From positions 1 to 64,000 of the forward strand of contig CBFHLY010000002.1 in NCBI GenBank assembly GCA_965656785.1: 64,000 nucleotides of DNA, written 5' to 3'. Below, one piece after another: positions 33,217 to 42,283 of the stretch. The notes under the pieces were generated by a model. It searched no databases, was not told the DNA's origin, and worked only from the letters and a program-made list of their open reading frames with translations. This stretch comes from JALQTD01 sp965656785. Its GTDB lineage: Bacteria; Bacteroidota; Bacteroidia; Flavobacteriales_D; Sanyastnellaceae. Numbering within the stretch: the stretch's first letter is position 1; every line of letters starts with the position of its first letter. Both the position numbers and the translations under genes were made by a program.

Positions 33217-33873
33217 ATGGTAATTGCGGAGCGGCTGGCCAGCCTGTTCCCCATGTTCAGTCCGGATTTGCGGACGAAGTTGGCCACATTGGGCGAACTG
33301 GTTCGGTTCGAAGAAGGCGCAACCATGATGCGGACAGGGCAGTATTTCCGTTCCACCATGCTCATCCTCAGCGGAAGTGCCAAACTGTACAAGGAAGGGC
33401 TCGACGGCGGCGAGCACTTCTTGTATTACCTGGAGCCCGGAACGGCGTGTGCGTTGAGCATGATTTGTGCCACGCAGCGCAAAGCCTCCATCATCAAAAG
33501 CACCGCCGAAGAGGACGTGGAAGCGTTGGCCTTGCCGATTGAGTACATGGACACGTTCATGCGCGATTACGCGGACTGGTACCATTTCGTTTTGGAAACC
33601 TATCGCTCGCGGTTTGAGGAAACCTTGGAGGTCATCGACCAAGTCGCCTTCCGGTCGCTCGATCAGCGCCTGATTTTCTACCTCAACAAGCAATTTGAAG
33701 CCCGCGGAACGGAAGAGTTGCGCACGACGCACCAGGAAATCGCCACAGATTTGAATTCTTCGCGCGAGGTCATCAGCCGGTTGCTCAAGCGCATGGAGCG
33801 CGAAGGCATGGTGGAGTTGCACCGCCACGTGGTGCAGCGAAAAAACATGCCCTCGAACCAGGACATCTTTTAA
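33217..33873 (+). CDS. Crp/Fnr family transcriptional regulator
   Basis: About 218 residues from the ATG at 33217; a TTG at 33193 is possible. The cyclic-nucleotide-binding fold shows LVRFEEGATMMRTGQYFRS and LILSGSAKLYKEGLDGGEHF, then an ACALSMICATQRKASIIKS segment; the DNA-binding domain carries RTTHQEIATDLNSSREVISR and LLKRMEREGMVELHR. There is no Fnr-type N-terminal cysteine cluster. Target genes are unknown. A TATCTTTC element at 33170-33177 may be its promoter. The TTAA at its end holds the stops of both it and the convergent hydrolase gene. Confidence 0.93.
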   Translation: MVIAERLASLFPMFSPDLRTKLATLGELVRFEEGATMMRTGQYFRSTMLILSGSAKLYKEGLDGGEHFLYYLEPGTACALSMICATQRKASIIKSTAEEDVEALALPIEYMDTFMRDYADWYHFVLETYRSRFEETLEVIDQVAFRSLDQRLIFYLNKQFEARGTEELRTTHQEIATDLNSSREVISRLLKRMEREGMVELHRHVVQRKNMPSNQDIF

Positions 33874-35273
33874 TTCCCGATTCGGAAGGTCCTTGCTCCT
33901 CGGTCGGACACGTAAATCCCCGGTCGGTTCGGGGCATGGCCAGTGGTCACGTGCCGTCCGCTGAGGTCGAACCAGCGGGTCCGCGCATCGTCTGCCGAAG
34001 CCGCTGCCTCAGGTCCACCGACGCCCGTTGCGGTGGCGCAGGCGTTTCGGTCGTCCGTGAGCGCCAAGTGAATCGCTTCTTCCACCGCGTACCAACTGGT
34101 CTCGCCGAAGCTGTAACCCGACCAAGCCCCGTTGGTGGCAAAGGCGAATCCCCAACCGGTTGCGGGTTCGAGGTACAAGTCCGAGATCAAGCCGTACGCT
34201 TCCCCGGGGTGACCGATGAACAGGGTTTGGTCTCCAAAAAACGCGTCACCCGCATGCAAGTTGGCCCGGTGCAGCCCCCAGCTCCAGCTGTTGAACAGCC
34301 CGAAATACGTGTCCCCATTGGATCCATCGGCGGTCCACACCGCCTCCTGCAGGGCGGCAATTCCCGGCATCTCCAACAACGCAACGCCATTCCATGCTCC
34401 ATCCTCCCAAACCGCCGCAATCCTCGCCAACTCCTCGGTCGAAATGCGCAGCCCTCCCTGCGGGGCGAATAGCAACCCGTTGGTCCCCGGGACATAGGCG
34501 GAGAAATCCCACCCCACGGGCGGCTCGTTGATGAAATCATCCGCTTGGGGCACCCACCCTCCTTGATTCCGATACAGCGTGGCCACGTCATCCCAATCGG
34601 GCAAAGTGCCCACGTTGAACGACCCCGCGATACCAAGCGGATGCAGCACCAGGCTGTCCATCAACGCGTCAAACCGCAGGCCGGTCGCAGCCTCTAAAAC
34701 GGTGGCGAGCACCCCGTAATTGACGTTCGCGTACTGAAAATGGCTGCCCGGCTCGGCCGCATGCCACATGTCGCTGGTGAACGCGCTCCCGCCTTCCAAG
34801 ACCAAATCCGCAATCGGTGGCGCTCCCGGCCCCGCCGCGTAGGTGTCCCCGAGGAACGCGCCGTACCCCGAGCCGTCTTGCAGTCCAGACCGGTGGCTGA
34901 GCAAATCGCCCACCGTTACGGGAACACCCGGATGGCTCGGATGAACCAACGACCACCCCAGCCACGCATCGACGGGCTCTGCATAAGCGAGCTCCCCGGA
35001 CTCCACAAGCCGCGCACACGCGGTGGCCACCACCGCCTTCGAGACGGACGCGATGCGGTATTGCGTGGAGGACGTCACGGGCCATCCCGCTTCCAGTTGC
35101 CGCGTTCCCCAATGGAACGACTGCTGGATGCTGTCGCCACAAAAGGACGTCACTGAACAGCCGAGGAGTTCGAATTCGGTGGCGACTTGTTCGAGCGGGG
35201 TTTGGGCGGTGCCGGCGGTGGTGAGGGCGACGATGGCGGTCAGGAGACGAGTTCGGCGAGCAGGCGATTCCAT
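33870..35273 (-). CDS. Exported serine hydrolase (class C beta-lactamase/PBP fold) with probable T9SS tail
   Basis: 467 residues from the ATG at 35273, giving a signal peptide (MESPARRTRLLTAIVALTTA); an in-frame Pro/Arg-rich extension further upstream lies antisense to coding DNA and is rejected. The acyl-serine motif is S76-V-S-K79, and Y181-A-N183 is the second catalytic motif. Two cysteines (residues 39 and 45) could form a disulphide. The last 37 residues (WFDLSGRHVTTGHAPNRPG, then IYVSDRGARTFRIGN) look like a type A T9SS sorting domain. Its 5' end overlaps the GT4 gene by 34 bases. Confidence 0.88.
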   Translation of the reverse strand: MESPARRTRLLTAIVALTTAGTAQTPLEQVATEFELLGCSVTSFCGDSIQQSFHWGTRQLEAGWPVTSSTQYRIASVSKAVVATACARLVESGELAYAEPVDAWLGWSLVHPSHPGVPVTVGDLLSHRSGLQDGSGYGAFLGDTYAAGPGAPPIADLVLEGGSAFTSDMWHAAEPGSHFQYANVNYGVLATVLEAATGLRFDALMDSLVLHPLGIAGSFNVGTLPDWDDVATLYRNQGGWVPQADDFINEPPVGWDFSAYVPGTNGLLFAPQGGLRISTEELARIAAVWEDGAWNGVALLEMPGIAALQEAVWTADGSNGDTYFGLFNSWSWGLHRANLHAGDAFFGDQTLFIGHPGEAYGLISDLYLEPATGWGFAFATNGAWSGYSFGETSWYAVEEAIHLALTDDRNACATATGVGGPEAAASADDARTRWFDLSGRHVTTGHAPNRPGIYVSDRGARTFRIGN

Positions 35274-36292
35274 GATGCGAGGGCTTGCGATTTCGTGTAG
35301 GGCGTGAGGTCCCGGCGGTAGCGGTGCGTGGGGAGGTTCCGGATCAGGGCCGCGAGGGCAGCGGGGTCTCCGGGGTCGTAGAGGGCGGTTCCGGGGTGGT
35401 GTTGGAGGAGTTCGGGGGTGCCGCCGGAGCGGGTGCCGATGACGAAGCAGCCGCGGGCGAGGGCTTCGAGCGTGACCATGCCGAAGGTTTCGGAGGCGCT
35501 GCATAGGGCGAAGGCGTCGATGGCGTCGTAGGCCGTGCGGAGGTCTTCGGTCGGGGGGGAGAACCGGACGCGGTCGGAGAGGCCGAGGTCGTCGGCTAGG
35601 GCCGTGAGTTCCGCCTCATGGGAGCGGCCTTCATTGACCGTGGATTCGCCGATGAACCAGCCGTGGACCCCGGGCGCTTGGGCGAGGGCGTGCAAGAGTT
35701 CGGCCTGGCCTTTTAAGGGGTCGAATCGGCCGAAGAGCCCGACGATCCGGGCTTCGGCAGGCCAGTTCCATCGGGAGCGGGCATCGGCGTCGTGGGGCGC
35801 GGTGAACCACGAATCGTCGAGCGCGAGCGGGATGGTGCTCACTTGGTCCGGGCGGAGGGGCGTCATGCGCAGCGCTTGTTCGGCGAGCCAGCGAGCGGGA
35901 GCGACCCAGCGGGCGACTCGGCCGAAACGGAGGGCGTGCCAAGGGGTGTGTTTGGACTTGGAAAACTGCATGCCCTGCTGGAAAATCAGGGGAATACCGG
36001 CCCGCTTTGCCGCCATCCCTGCGAAGGGCAAATCCCGCGGATCGCGCACCCACAGCACCTCCACCTTCAGCTCCCGAAGCCGCTTTGCGAGCCGTTTCGC
36101 AGCCTGCCAAGCGAAGTACCTCGGTTGCCGTTCAATGGGTTCGAATCGCCCCGACGCACGGGCGACAGGCGCTCCGTCCACGGCGAACACAACGTCCTCG
36201 TGACCGCATTCTCCCACCCAAGAAGCGTACCGCAGCAGGTTGCGTTCCAAACCGCCCCAGCCGGTGGAGCTCGTCAAGAACCCAATCCTCAC
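35240..36292 (-). CDS. Glycosyltransferase family 4
   Basis: A 350-residue GT-B enzyme with MRIGFLTSSTGWGGLERNL, VGLFGRFDPLKGQAELLHAL and the donor-binding region FALCSASETFGMVTLEALAR with GTRSGGTPELL. The start is a GTG at 36292 that overlaps the SDR stop as GTGA. It likely extends a lipid-linked or lipopolysaccharide glycan in the cytoplasm; the sugar is unknown. In coding sense, third positions are G-rich up to about 35970 and C-rich after it. Confidence 0.93.
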   Translation of the reverse strand: MRIGFLTSSTGWGGLERNLLRYASWVGECGHEDVVFAVDGAPVARASGRFEPIERQPRYFAWQAAKRLAKRLRELKVEVLWVRDPRDLPFAGMAAKRAGIPLIFQQGMQFSKSKHTPWHALRFGRVARWVAPARWLAEQALRMTPLRPDQVSTIPLALDDSWFTAPHDADARSRWNWPAEARIVGLFGRFDPLKGQAELLHALAQAPGVHGWFIGESTVNEGRSHEAELTALADDLGLSDRVRFSPPTEDLRTAYDAIDAFALCSASETFGMVTLEALARGCFVIGTRSGGTPELLQHHPGTALYDPGDPAALAALIRNLPTHRYRRDLTPYTKSQALASWNRLLAELVS

Positions 36293-37008
36293 CGGCGGTC
36301 GGGGCGCAGTGTGATTTCCGAAAAGACCCCGCGCCCGCGCGCTTCGAGCGCCGTCGCAATGGCGTTGGCCACGAATTCTGCCGTCATGCCTTCATCGAAT
36401 TGAGGGCGGTAATCGGCGCGCAACGATTCGTTGGTCGTTTTGTCGATGAACGCCGTGTTCACCGCACCGGGGTTGATGGTGGTGACGGCAACGTCGTTGC
36501 GGTATTCCAACCGAATCGACTCGCTCAACGCGAGCACCGCGTGCTTCGTGGCGCAGTACACGCCGCTGTTGGGGAACACCTGACGCGCAGCAAGCGAGCC
36601 GATGTTGATGACGTGGCCCTTGTTCGCCGCCAGCACAGGCAGCGTGGCGTGCAGGGTGGTGAGGACCCCGTTGATGTTGATGTTAACCATTTCGTGCCAT
36701 TCGGCGAGTTTCCCCTGAGGCAAGGGGTCGAAATAGCCCAAACCCGCATTCGGAATCACCGCGTCCAAACCGCCCCACTCAGCCACGGCCTGCTCGACCG
36801 CTGCGATCACGCTTTCGGGATCCGTAACATCGCCGACGAAGGGCATCAAGGTGCCGCTGGCCTCAGCGAGTTCCGATTTCAAGGCCTCCAACGCAGCGGC
36901 GTTGCGAGCAAATGCAGCGACCTGCCATCCCTTGTTGACGAGCGTCCGAGCGGTGGCGGCGCCGATGCCACTCGACGCTCCCGTGATGAAAATGCGGTTG
37001 TGGTTCAT
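36289..37008 (-). CDS. Short-chain dehydrogenase/reductase
   Basis: A 239-residue classical SDR: the cofactor loop GASSGIGAATA (about residues 10-20), a PNAGLG motif (NAG type), and the catalytic Ser-Tyr-Lys in INIGSLAARQVFPNSGVYCATKHA. NPGAVNTAF follows as expected. The substrate is unknown. It is first in an operon with GT4 and the serine hydrolase, joined by a GTGA overlap. A TATCTTCG element lies 4 bases before the ATG at 37008. Confidence 0.95.
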   Translation of the reverse strand: MNHNRIFITGASSGIGAATARTLVNKGWQVAAFARNAAALEALKSELAEASGTLMPFVGDVTDPESVIAAVEQAVAEWGGLDAVIPNAGLGYFDPLPQGKLAEWHEMVNININGVLTTLHATLPVLAANKGHVINIGSLAARQVFPNSGVYCATKHAVLALSESIRLEYRNDVAVTTINPGAVNTAFIDKTTNESLRADYRPQFDEGMTAEFVANAIATALEARGRGVFSEITLRPDRR

Positions 37009-37012
37009 GGTG

Positions 37013-37020
37013 CGAAGATA
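37013..37020 (-). promoter_or_regulatory. TAnnTTTG-like promoter of the SDR-GT4 operon
   Basis: TATCTTCG on the minus strand (one mismatch) ends 4 bases before the ATG at 37008. Confidence 0.5.
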
Positions 37021-37035
37021 GGCCCGCGCGCCCCC

Positions 37036-37437
37036 TCAATTCCACACCCAAGGCACCTCCAATTGGAACTGCGGAATGGCCACCCAAAAGCGCTCATTGC
37101 GAGCCAAATCCTCAAGCCAGTACCTCCCCGCCATCGTTCCCAGCGGCGATCGCAACGCACAACCAGACACATAACTGTACCCCGAATGCGCGCGGATCAC
37201 CGGTTCGACGCCGATGACGCCTCGGCCCTCCACTTCTTGCAACGGTTGGCCCAAATCCGCAATCCGCCACTTGCGCGAAAGCAACTGCACATCCTGATCC
37301 GTCGTGTTCCGAATGAGCACTTCGTAGCGGTGCAGGTACATCACCCCATGCTCCGTGGGGCGTTCTCCTACAAATGCTGATTGGACCATCACGTCGATTC
37401 CCGCCGTGATGGCTCGAGCTAAGGGAGGCGTGTACAT
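37036..37437 (-). CDS. apaG: ApaG domain protein
   Basis: 133 residues from the ATG at 37437. The ApaG beta-sandwich is recognisable in HRYEVLIRNTTDQDVQLLSR, KWRIADLGQPLQEVEGRGVI, GVEPVIRAHSGYSYVSGCAL and SPLGTMAGRYWLEDL. The length fits the family. ApaG was linked to Co2+/Mg2+ resistance by mutant phenotype, and the domain may bind a small ligand or protein; its molecular role is unsettled. A weak TAACTTGT element ends 5 bases upstream. Confidence 0.93.
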   Translation of the reverse strand: MYTPPLARAITAGIDVMVQSAFVGERPTEHGVMYLHRYEVLIRNTTDQDVQLLSRKWRIADLGQPLQEVEGRGVIGVEPVIRAHSGYSYVSGCALRSPLGTMAGRYWLEDLARNERFWVAIPQFQLEVPWVWN

Positions 37438-37482
37438 GGAGGACAAGTTATCGCCCTTCCGACGAAGTCGCAAGTGCCGCCG

Positions 37483-38778
37483 TCAGGGATCACGGCGAGC
37501 ATTCCCGACGCCCACGACCCGGTCGTAACCGACGGGGTCCCAATAATACGCGATGACGGTGTAGTTGTTCGGGGTTTCGTCATGCGACCCTTCCACTGTG
37601 AACACATCGCCAGGATGAGCGGCAAGGGATGCGATGGAATGGTCGGAACCGGATGGCCGCGCGAGTACAAGGAAGTCGTAGTAGCCTTGTTTTACGAGGA
37701 GGTCAAGTTCGTAGTGGTGGTGGGTTTGGTTCCAATGAAACCGATGCGACGGCAAATACATCCCTTGCGAAATCCCGCCGAACACGTAGAGGTCCGTGCC
37801 GTAGAGCGGCTGGTCGAGGTCGAGAGTCCAGTGCACCCAACTGTATTCGCCTCCCGTGTCGTCGTCGAAGCGTTCGTTCGAAACGACAAAATGACCTCCG
37901 AGGTCGGCGCGGTATCGGTAAGCGAGGTAAGTGCGCCGTTCGAGCGGTTCCATGAAGTAATAGATTTCCGGGCCGGTGTCGTCGATGCGCGCCATCCCGC
38001 GGCTGACGAAGCGCCGGCTTTTGAGGTCCGCAAACCGCTGCGTATTGCCGCCCGGAAACGCGTTGTCGTATGCGCGGTTGAAGTCGATTTCGCGGCCTTT
38101 CACGAACTGGGGCGGAAGGCCCACTTTCGCGTTGTCCCAGCGGCCATTTTGCAGGATGGCGGTTTGGAGCGCGTCGTAGGGGTCGATGAGCGGATAGTCC
38201 TCGGATTGCAAGGTGAAATCGACTTCTTGGTGAGTCATTTGGTCCTCGATGCGGGTGGCTTTGGTGACGCTTACGTCGACGTTTACGAAGTCTTCGTAGA
38301 GTGTGAATCGTTTCACAATCAACGGATTGTCGGGGGTGTTGGGGTCGAAGATTTCCACGGCGTAGTTGCCGCTTCGCGTGAATTGGACCAAATCATTGGG
38401 AAAGCGCAATCGATAATGCGTGTAGTCCATGCGCGTCCCAAAACTCGCCTCCACGTCCGTCAACGAAACCGGGTGGAACCCGTTCAGGTAGTCCGTGGGG
38501 CGCAGGTCGGGGCTCGGGTACCAATCGAACGTGCAGTGCACGAACCGCGCTTGCAGGTTGCGGAGTCCGGGGTTGAGGTCGTCGAAACCGAGTTCGAGCT
38601 GGCCACCGGCAAGGGGCACAATGGGGGCCGCTGTGGGGGCGCTGACGGGGTGCAAGGTTGCGGTGTGGAAGCCCGAAGCGAGGTGGGCGATGGGGATTTG
38701 GCCCAGTCCGGTTAGCGAAATGAGCACCATGAAGCAGGCCGCGATGAACCTCGCGCATCTCCGCGATGTTAAAACCAT
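37483..38778 (-). CDS. Type IX secretion system plug protein (DUF5103)
   Basis: About 431 residues from the ATG at 38778, which gives a signal peptide (ARFIAACFMVLISLTGLGQ); upstream ATGs at 38808 and 38814 are alternatives. DUF5103 signatures include GGQLELGFDDLNPGLRNL, ASFGTRMDYTHYRLRFPND, LQTAILQNGRWDNAKVGLPP and SWVHWTLDLDQPLYGTDLYV. This family includes the periplasmic Plug subunit that seals the SprA translocon of T9SS. With the CHU_C cargo and the sorting-tail hydrolase in this window it supports a working T9SS; sprA itself is not here. Confidence 0.88.
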   Translation of the reverse strand: MVLTSRRCARFIAACFMVLISLTGLGQIPIAHLASGFHTATLHPVSAPTAAPIVPLAGGQLELGFDDLNPGLRNLQARFVHCTFDWYPSPDLRPTDYLNGFHPVSLTDVEASFGTRMDYTHYRLRFPNDLVQFTRSGNYAVEIFDPNTPDNPLIVKRFTLYEDFVNVDVSVTKATRIEDQMTHQEVDFTLQSEDYPLIDPYDALQTAILQNGRWDNAKVGLPPQFVKGREIDFNRAYDNAFPGGNTQRFADLKSRRFVSRGMARIDDTGPEIYYFMEPLERRTYLAYRYRADLGGHFVVSNERFDDDTGGEYSWVHWTLDLDQPLYGTDLYVFGGISQGMYLPSHRFHWNQTHHHYELDLLVKQGYYDFLVLARPSGSDHSIASLAAHPGDVFTVEGSHDETPNNYTVIAYYWDPVGYDRVVGVGNARRDP

Positions 38779-38860
38779 GGATGCAAGGTGAAAGAAAATC
38801 GTGATCATGTTCATTAAAAATTGCCCCTTGTGTGATGATGCGCACATGGAAAGCGCGCCC

Positions 38861-38868
38861 TACCTTTG
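38861..38868 (+). promoter_or_regulatory. TAnnTTTG promoter of the nqr operon
   Basis: TACCTTTG, an exact match, ends 27 bases before the nqrA ATG at 38896, so the nqr transcript has a short leader, unlike the leaderless genes nearby. Confidence 0.65.
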
Positions 38869-38895
38869 CCCCCCGAAAAGTAAACCCGTGAACTG

Positions 38896-40254
38896 ATGTC
38901 CCGTACCATTCGGATTCGCAAAGGTGCAGATATTCGGTTGAAAGGCCGCGCTTCCCAGGAAGTCGCTCAGGCTGTTCGATCCGCTGTCTACGCCATTCAA
39001 CCCCCTCACTTTCATGGCGTTACGCCGAAAGTGACCGCCAAACCCGGAGACCGGGTGGAGGCGGGCAGTCCGTTGTTCCACGACAAGTACAACGAGCGTG
39101 TTCAATACCTGAGCCCCGTCAGCGGGACCGTGAAGGAGGTGGTGCGCGGTGCCAAGCGGCGCGTGTTGGCCATTGAAATCATGGCGGATGACGCGGATGC
39201 GTTCCGGTCTTTCAACCAGGTCAATCCTTCGACGGCTTCGCGCGAGGAAGTGCTCGCGGCGGTGCTCGAAGGGGGCATGTTCCCGTTCATTGAGCAGCGT
39301 CCGTTCGCGGTGCCCGCGGATCCCAAGGATACTCCACGTTCCATTCACGTGTCGGGCTTTTCGTCCGCACCCCTTGCGCCGGAAACGGCGGTGGTCATGG
39401 CGGGTCGCCTGGAGGAATTCCAAGCAGGCATTGACGCACTGGGCAAATTGGCTGGGCCGGGCGGTGTTCACCTCGGCGTGCGGAGCGGAGATTCAACGTT
39501 CAACGGCGTGAAGGGTTGCGAAATCAGCACGTTCGACGGCCCGCACCCGGCAGGCAATGTAGGGGTTCAAATCCATGCCATTGCCCCGATCAACCGAGGC
39601 GAGGTGGTTTGGACCATGCACATGGAAGATGTGGCGAACCTTGGGCGCTTGCTCTCGACGGGTCAATACAAGCCCGACCGCATCATTGCTGCGGCAGGCA
39701 GCGAGCACCCCGCACCGCAACACTTCGCGGTGCGCTTGGGGGCTCAATTGGCCACCGTGCTGGCGGGATTCAAAGGAAGTCCTGATGTTCGCGTGGTTTC
39801 CGGCGACCCGTTGACGGGTGAGCAAGTGGACGTCGCAGGGTACATCGGCGACCAGCACCACCAAGTCACGGTCTTGCCGGAAGGCAACAAGCCGAAGTTC
39901 CTCTTGACCACGGGGTGGTTGGGCCTCGGTTTGGACAAGTTCTCCTTGTCGCGCGCATTCCCGACTTGGTTGCTGCCCAAATCGAAGGAGTTCATCATGG
40001 ACACGTGCAACAACGGGGAAGAACGGGCCTTCGTGGTCTCCGGCCAATACGACGCCGTGTTCCCGTTTGACATCTACCCGGAGCAGCTCATCAAGAGCAT
40101 CATCGTAAACGACATCGACGCGATGGAAAAACTCGGCATCTACGAAGTGGCCCCCGAGGATTTTGCCCTGTGTGAATACGCGTGCACGTCGAAAATCCAA
40201 TCCCAGCGCATTGTGCGGGAAGGCCTCGATATGCTCCAACAAGAACTCGGATAA
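38896..40254 (+). CDS. nqrA: Na+-translocating NADH:quinone reductase subunit A
   Basis: A 452-residue NqrA, opening IRIRKGADIRLKGRASQEV, with the barrel-sandwich VTPKVTAKPGDRVEAGSPLF and LSPVSGTVKEVVRGAKRRVL. It is the peripheral cytoplasmic subunit near the quinone site of the Na+ pump. It is the first of six genes in the order A-B-C-D-E-F, and nqrB starts 3 bases after its stop. Confidence 0.97.
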   Translation: MSRTIRIRKGADIRLKGRASQEVAQAVRSAVYAIQPPHFHGVTPKVTAKPGDRVEAGSPLFHDKYNERVQYLSPVSGTVKEVVRGAKRRVLAIEIMADDADAFRSFNQVNPSTASREEVLAAVLEGGMFPFIEQRPFAVPADPKDTPRSIHVSGFSSAPLAPETAVVMAGRLEEFQAGIDALGKLAGPGGVHLGVRSGDSTFNGVKGCEISTFDGPHPAGNVGVQIHAIAPINRGEVVWTMHMEDVANLGRLLSTGQYKPDRIIAAAGSEHPAPQHFAVRLGAQLATVLAGFKGSPDVRVVSGDPLTGEQVDVAGYIGDQHHQVTVLPEGNKPKFLLTTGWLGLGLDKFSLSRAFPTWLLPKSKEFIMDTCNNGEERAFVVSGQYDAVFPFDIYPEQLIKSIIVNDIDAMEKLGIYEVAPEDFALCEYACTSKIQSQRIVREGLDMLQQELG

Positions 40255-40257
40255 GCC

Positions 40258-41472
40258 ATGAAAGCACTGGAGAAACTCCTCGACAGCATCCGTCCCAACT
40301 TCGAAGAAGGGGGCAAGCTGAGCCGATTCTGGGTCGTTTATGACTCCTTGGAAACGTTTGCGTTCACGCCCGGTCACTCGACGAAGAATGGCGTGCACAT
40401 CCGCGACGGCATCGACATGAAGCGGACCATGTTTTTGGTCATTGTCGCCCTCATCCCCGCGTTGCTGTTTGGCACGTGGAACCAAGGGCACCAATACTAC
40501 ACGGCCATCGGGGAGGCGGCAACCTTCCTCGACAAGGTCCTCTTGGGCGCACAAAAAGTCCTTCCGCTGGTCATCGTTTCATACGGTGTTGGCTTGGGCA
40601 TTGAATTCCTGTTCGCAGGTTTGCGCAAGCACAGCATCAACGAGGGCTACTTGGTTTCAGGAATGCTCATCCCGTTGGTGATGCCGGTGGATGTTCCGTT
40701 GTGGATGGTGGCGTTGGCAGTGGCCTTCGCGGTCATCATTGCCAAAGAAGTGTTCGGCGGAACGGGCATGAACATCCTCAACATCGCTTTGACGGCGCGG
40801 GCGTTCTTGTTCTTCGCATACCCGAAGCAGATGTCCGGTGAGATTTGGGTGCACAACGCGGGCAAGGAGCCCTTCGTGGACGGCATCACCGGCGCCACCG
40901 CTTTGGGGGAACTAGCGAACACCGTGGGCAAGGACATCAACTCCGCGGAGGTGACCGGCATCTTGTCGCAATTCAGTGCCGAAGGAGCGTACTCGTTTAT
41001 GAACAGCTTCCTCGGGTTGATTCCGGGGTCGGTGGGTGAGACCAGCGCTTTGGCCATTCTCATCGGCGCGGCGTTGTTGTTGTGGACCGGCGTCGCCAGC
41101 TGGCGCGTCATGGCCAGCTTCCTTGTGGGGGGGCTGGTGATGGGAGGGCTGTTCAACCTCGCGGGGCTGAACGGATTCATGACCATTGCCCCGTGGCACC
41201 AAGTGGTGATGGGTGGTTTCATGTTTGGCATGGTGTTCATGTCAACGGATCCGGTCACGGCCTCCCGCACGAGCACAGGTAAGCTCATTTATGGCTTCTT
41301 CGGCGGCTTTTTCTCCATCATGATCCGGGTGTTCAACCCGGCGTATCCCGAGGGGGTGATGATGGCCGTCTTGTTCATGAACGTGATGGCGCCGCTCATC
41401 GACCACTACGTGTTGGCGGCGAACGTCAAGCGCCGTGAAAAGCGCGCTCAATTGGCCACTGTAAACGCATAA
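40258..41472 (+). CDS. nqrB: Na+-translocating NADH:quinone reductase subunit B
   Basis: A 404-residue membrane subunit with about ten hydrophobic segments. The covalent FMN site is DGITGAT with acceptor Thr214, the ApbE target. NqrB holds riboflavin and FMN and forms the main Na+ channel. It has a conserved cytoplasmic N-terminus (FEEGGKLSRFWVVYDSLETF). Spacing of 3 bases to nqrA and 4 to nqrC supports one operon. Confidence 0.97.
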   Translation: MKALEKLLDSIRPNFEEGGKLSRFWVVYDSLETFAFTPGHSTKNGVHIRDGIDMKRTMFLVIVALIPALLFGTWNQGHQYYTAIGEAATFLDKVLLGAQKVLPLVIVSYGVGLGIEFLFAGLRKHSINEGYLVSGMLIPLVMPVDVPLWMVALAVAFAVIIAKEVFGGTGMNILNIALTARAFLFFAYPKQMSGEIWVHNAGKEPFVDGITGATALGELANTVGKDINSAEVTGILSQFSAEGAYSFMNSFLGLIPGSVGETSALAILIGAALLLWTGVASWRVMASFLVGGLVMGGLFNLAGLNGFMTIAPWHQVVMGGFMFGMVFMSTDPVTASRTSTGKLIYGFFGGFFSIMIRVFNPAYPEGVMMAVLFMNVMAPLIDHYVLAANVKRREKRAQLATVNA

Positions 41473-41476
41473 TACC

Positions 41477-42283
41477 ATGGCAATCAACAAGAACAGCACA
41501 GGATACACCTTCGGGTTCGCCATTGTGATGGTGGCGGTCGTGGGAACGGCATTGGCCTTCACCGCGATGTCGCTTAAAGACAAGCAAGCAGCGAACGCGG
41601 CGGACAAGAAGATGATGGACATCCTCGGTGCCATCGGCGTCGATGCCACGCGGGCCAACGCGAGCGAGTTGTTTGCGGAATACGTGACCGAGCGCATCGC
41701 CATCGACCTCAATGGCAAGGAATTGGACCGACGTTCGGGCGCGCTCGACGTCAAAGACAAGGAAGATCCCTTTGGAATCGATGTTCAAAAGGATTACCGC
41801 GGTTCTGTCAAAGCCGCAGCGAAGGCGAACAAGGACGACATTGCAGGATTGAAGTCATCCCTGAGCGACGAAGAATTGCGCTTCCCACTGTTCCGCTGCA
41901 CCACGCCGGACCAGCAGGACGTCTTCGTGGTCCCGGTGGTCGGTTCCGGTCTTTGGGGGCCGATTTGGGGCTACGTGGCCTTGAAGTCCGACATGCAGAC
42001 CATCTACGGAGCGAAGTTTGACCACAAAACGGAAACCCCGGGACTTGGAGCCGAGATCAAGGAGGACATGTTCACTGAAAAGTGGCCCGGCAAGCAGCTC
42101 AACGCGGGCGGCCCTGTGGTCTTCGAGGTGATCAAGGGCGGATCGCCCACTTCGTCTTACCAAGTCGATGGCATCACAGGCGGCACCATCACCTCGAAAG
42201 GAGTGGGGGAGATGGTGAATCGGACCATGTCCATTTACGCCAGCTACTTCAAGTCTCAAACCCAAGCCAACGCACAGCGATGA
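41477..42283 (+). CDS. nqrC: Na+-translocating NADH:quinone reductase subunit C
   Basis: A 268-residue subunit with one N-terminal membrane helix (about residues 11-31) and a periplasmic FMN domain. The flavin attachment motif is DGITGGTITSKGV with Thr237 as acceptor. NqrC passes electrons between the NqrD/E iron centre and NqrB FMN. The stop overlaps the nqrD start (ATGA). Confidence 0.97.
   Translation: MAINKNSTGYTFGFAIVMVAVVGTALAFTAMSLKDKQAANAADKKMMDILGAIGVDATRANASELFAEYVTERIAIDLNGKELDRRSGALDVKDKEDPFGIDVQKDYRGSVKAAAKANKDDIAGLKSSLSDEELRFPLFRCTTPDQQDVFVVPVVGSGLWGPIWGYVALKSDMQTIYGAKFDHKTETPGLGAEIKEDMFTEKWPGKQLNAGGPVVFEVIKGGSPTSSYQVDGITGGTITSKGVGEMVNRTMSIYASYFKSQTQANAQR

Noticed and set aside
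35274..35504. Pro/Arg-rich N-terminal extension of the serine hydrolase
   Set aside because: The segment is an out-of-frame reading of the GT4 gene; the signal peptide starts at 35273.
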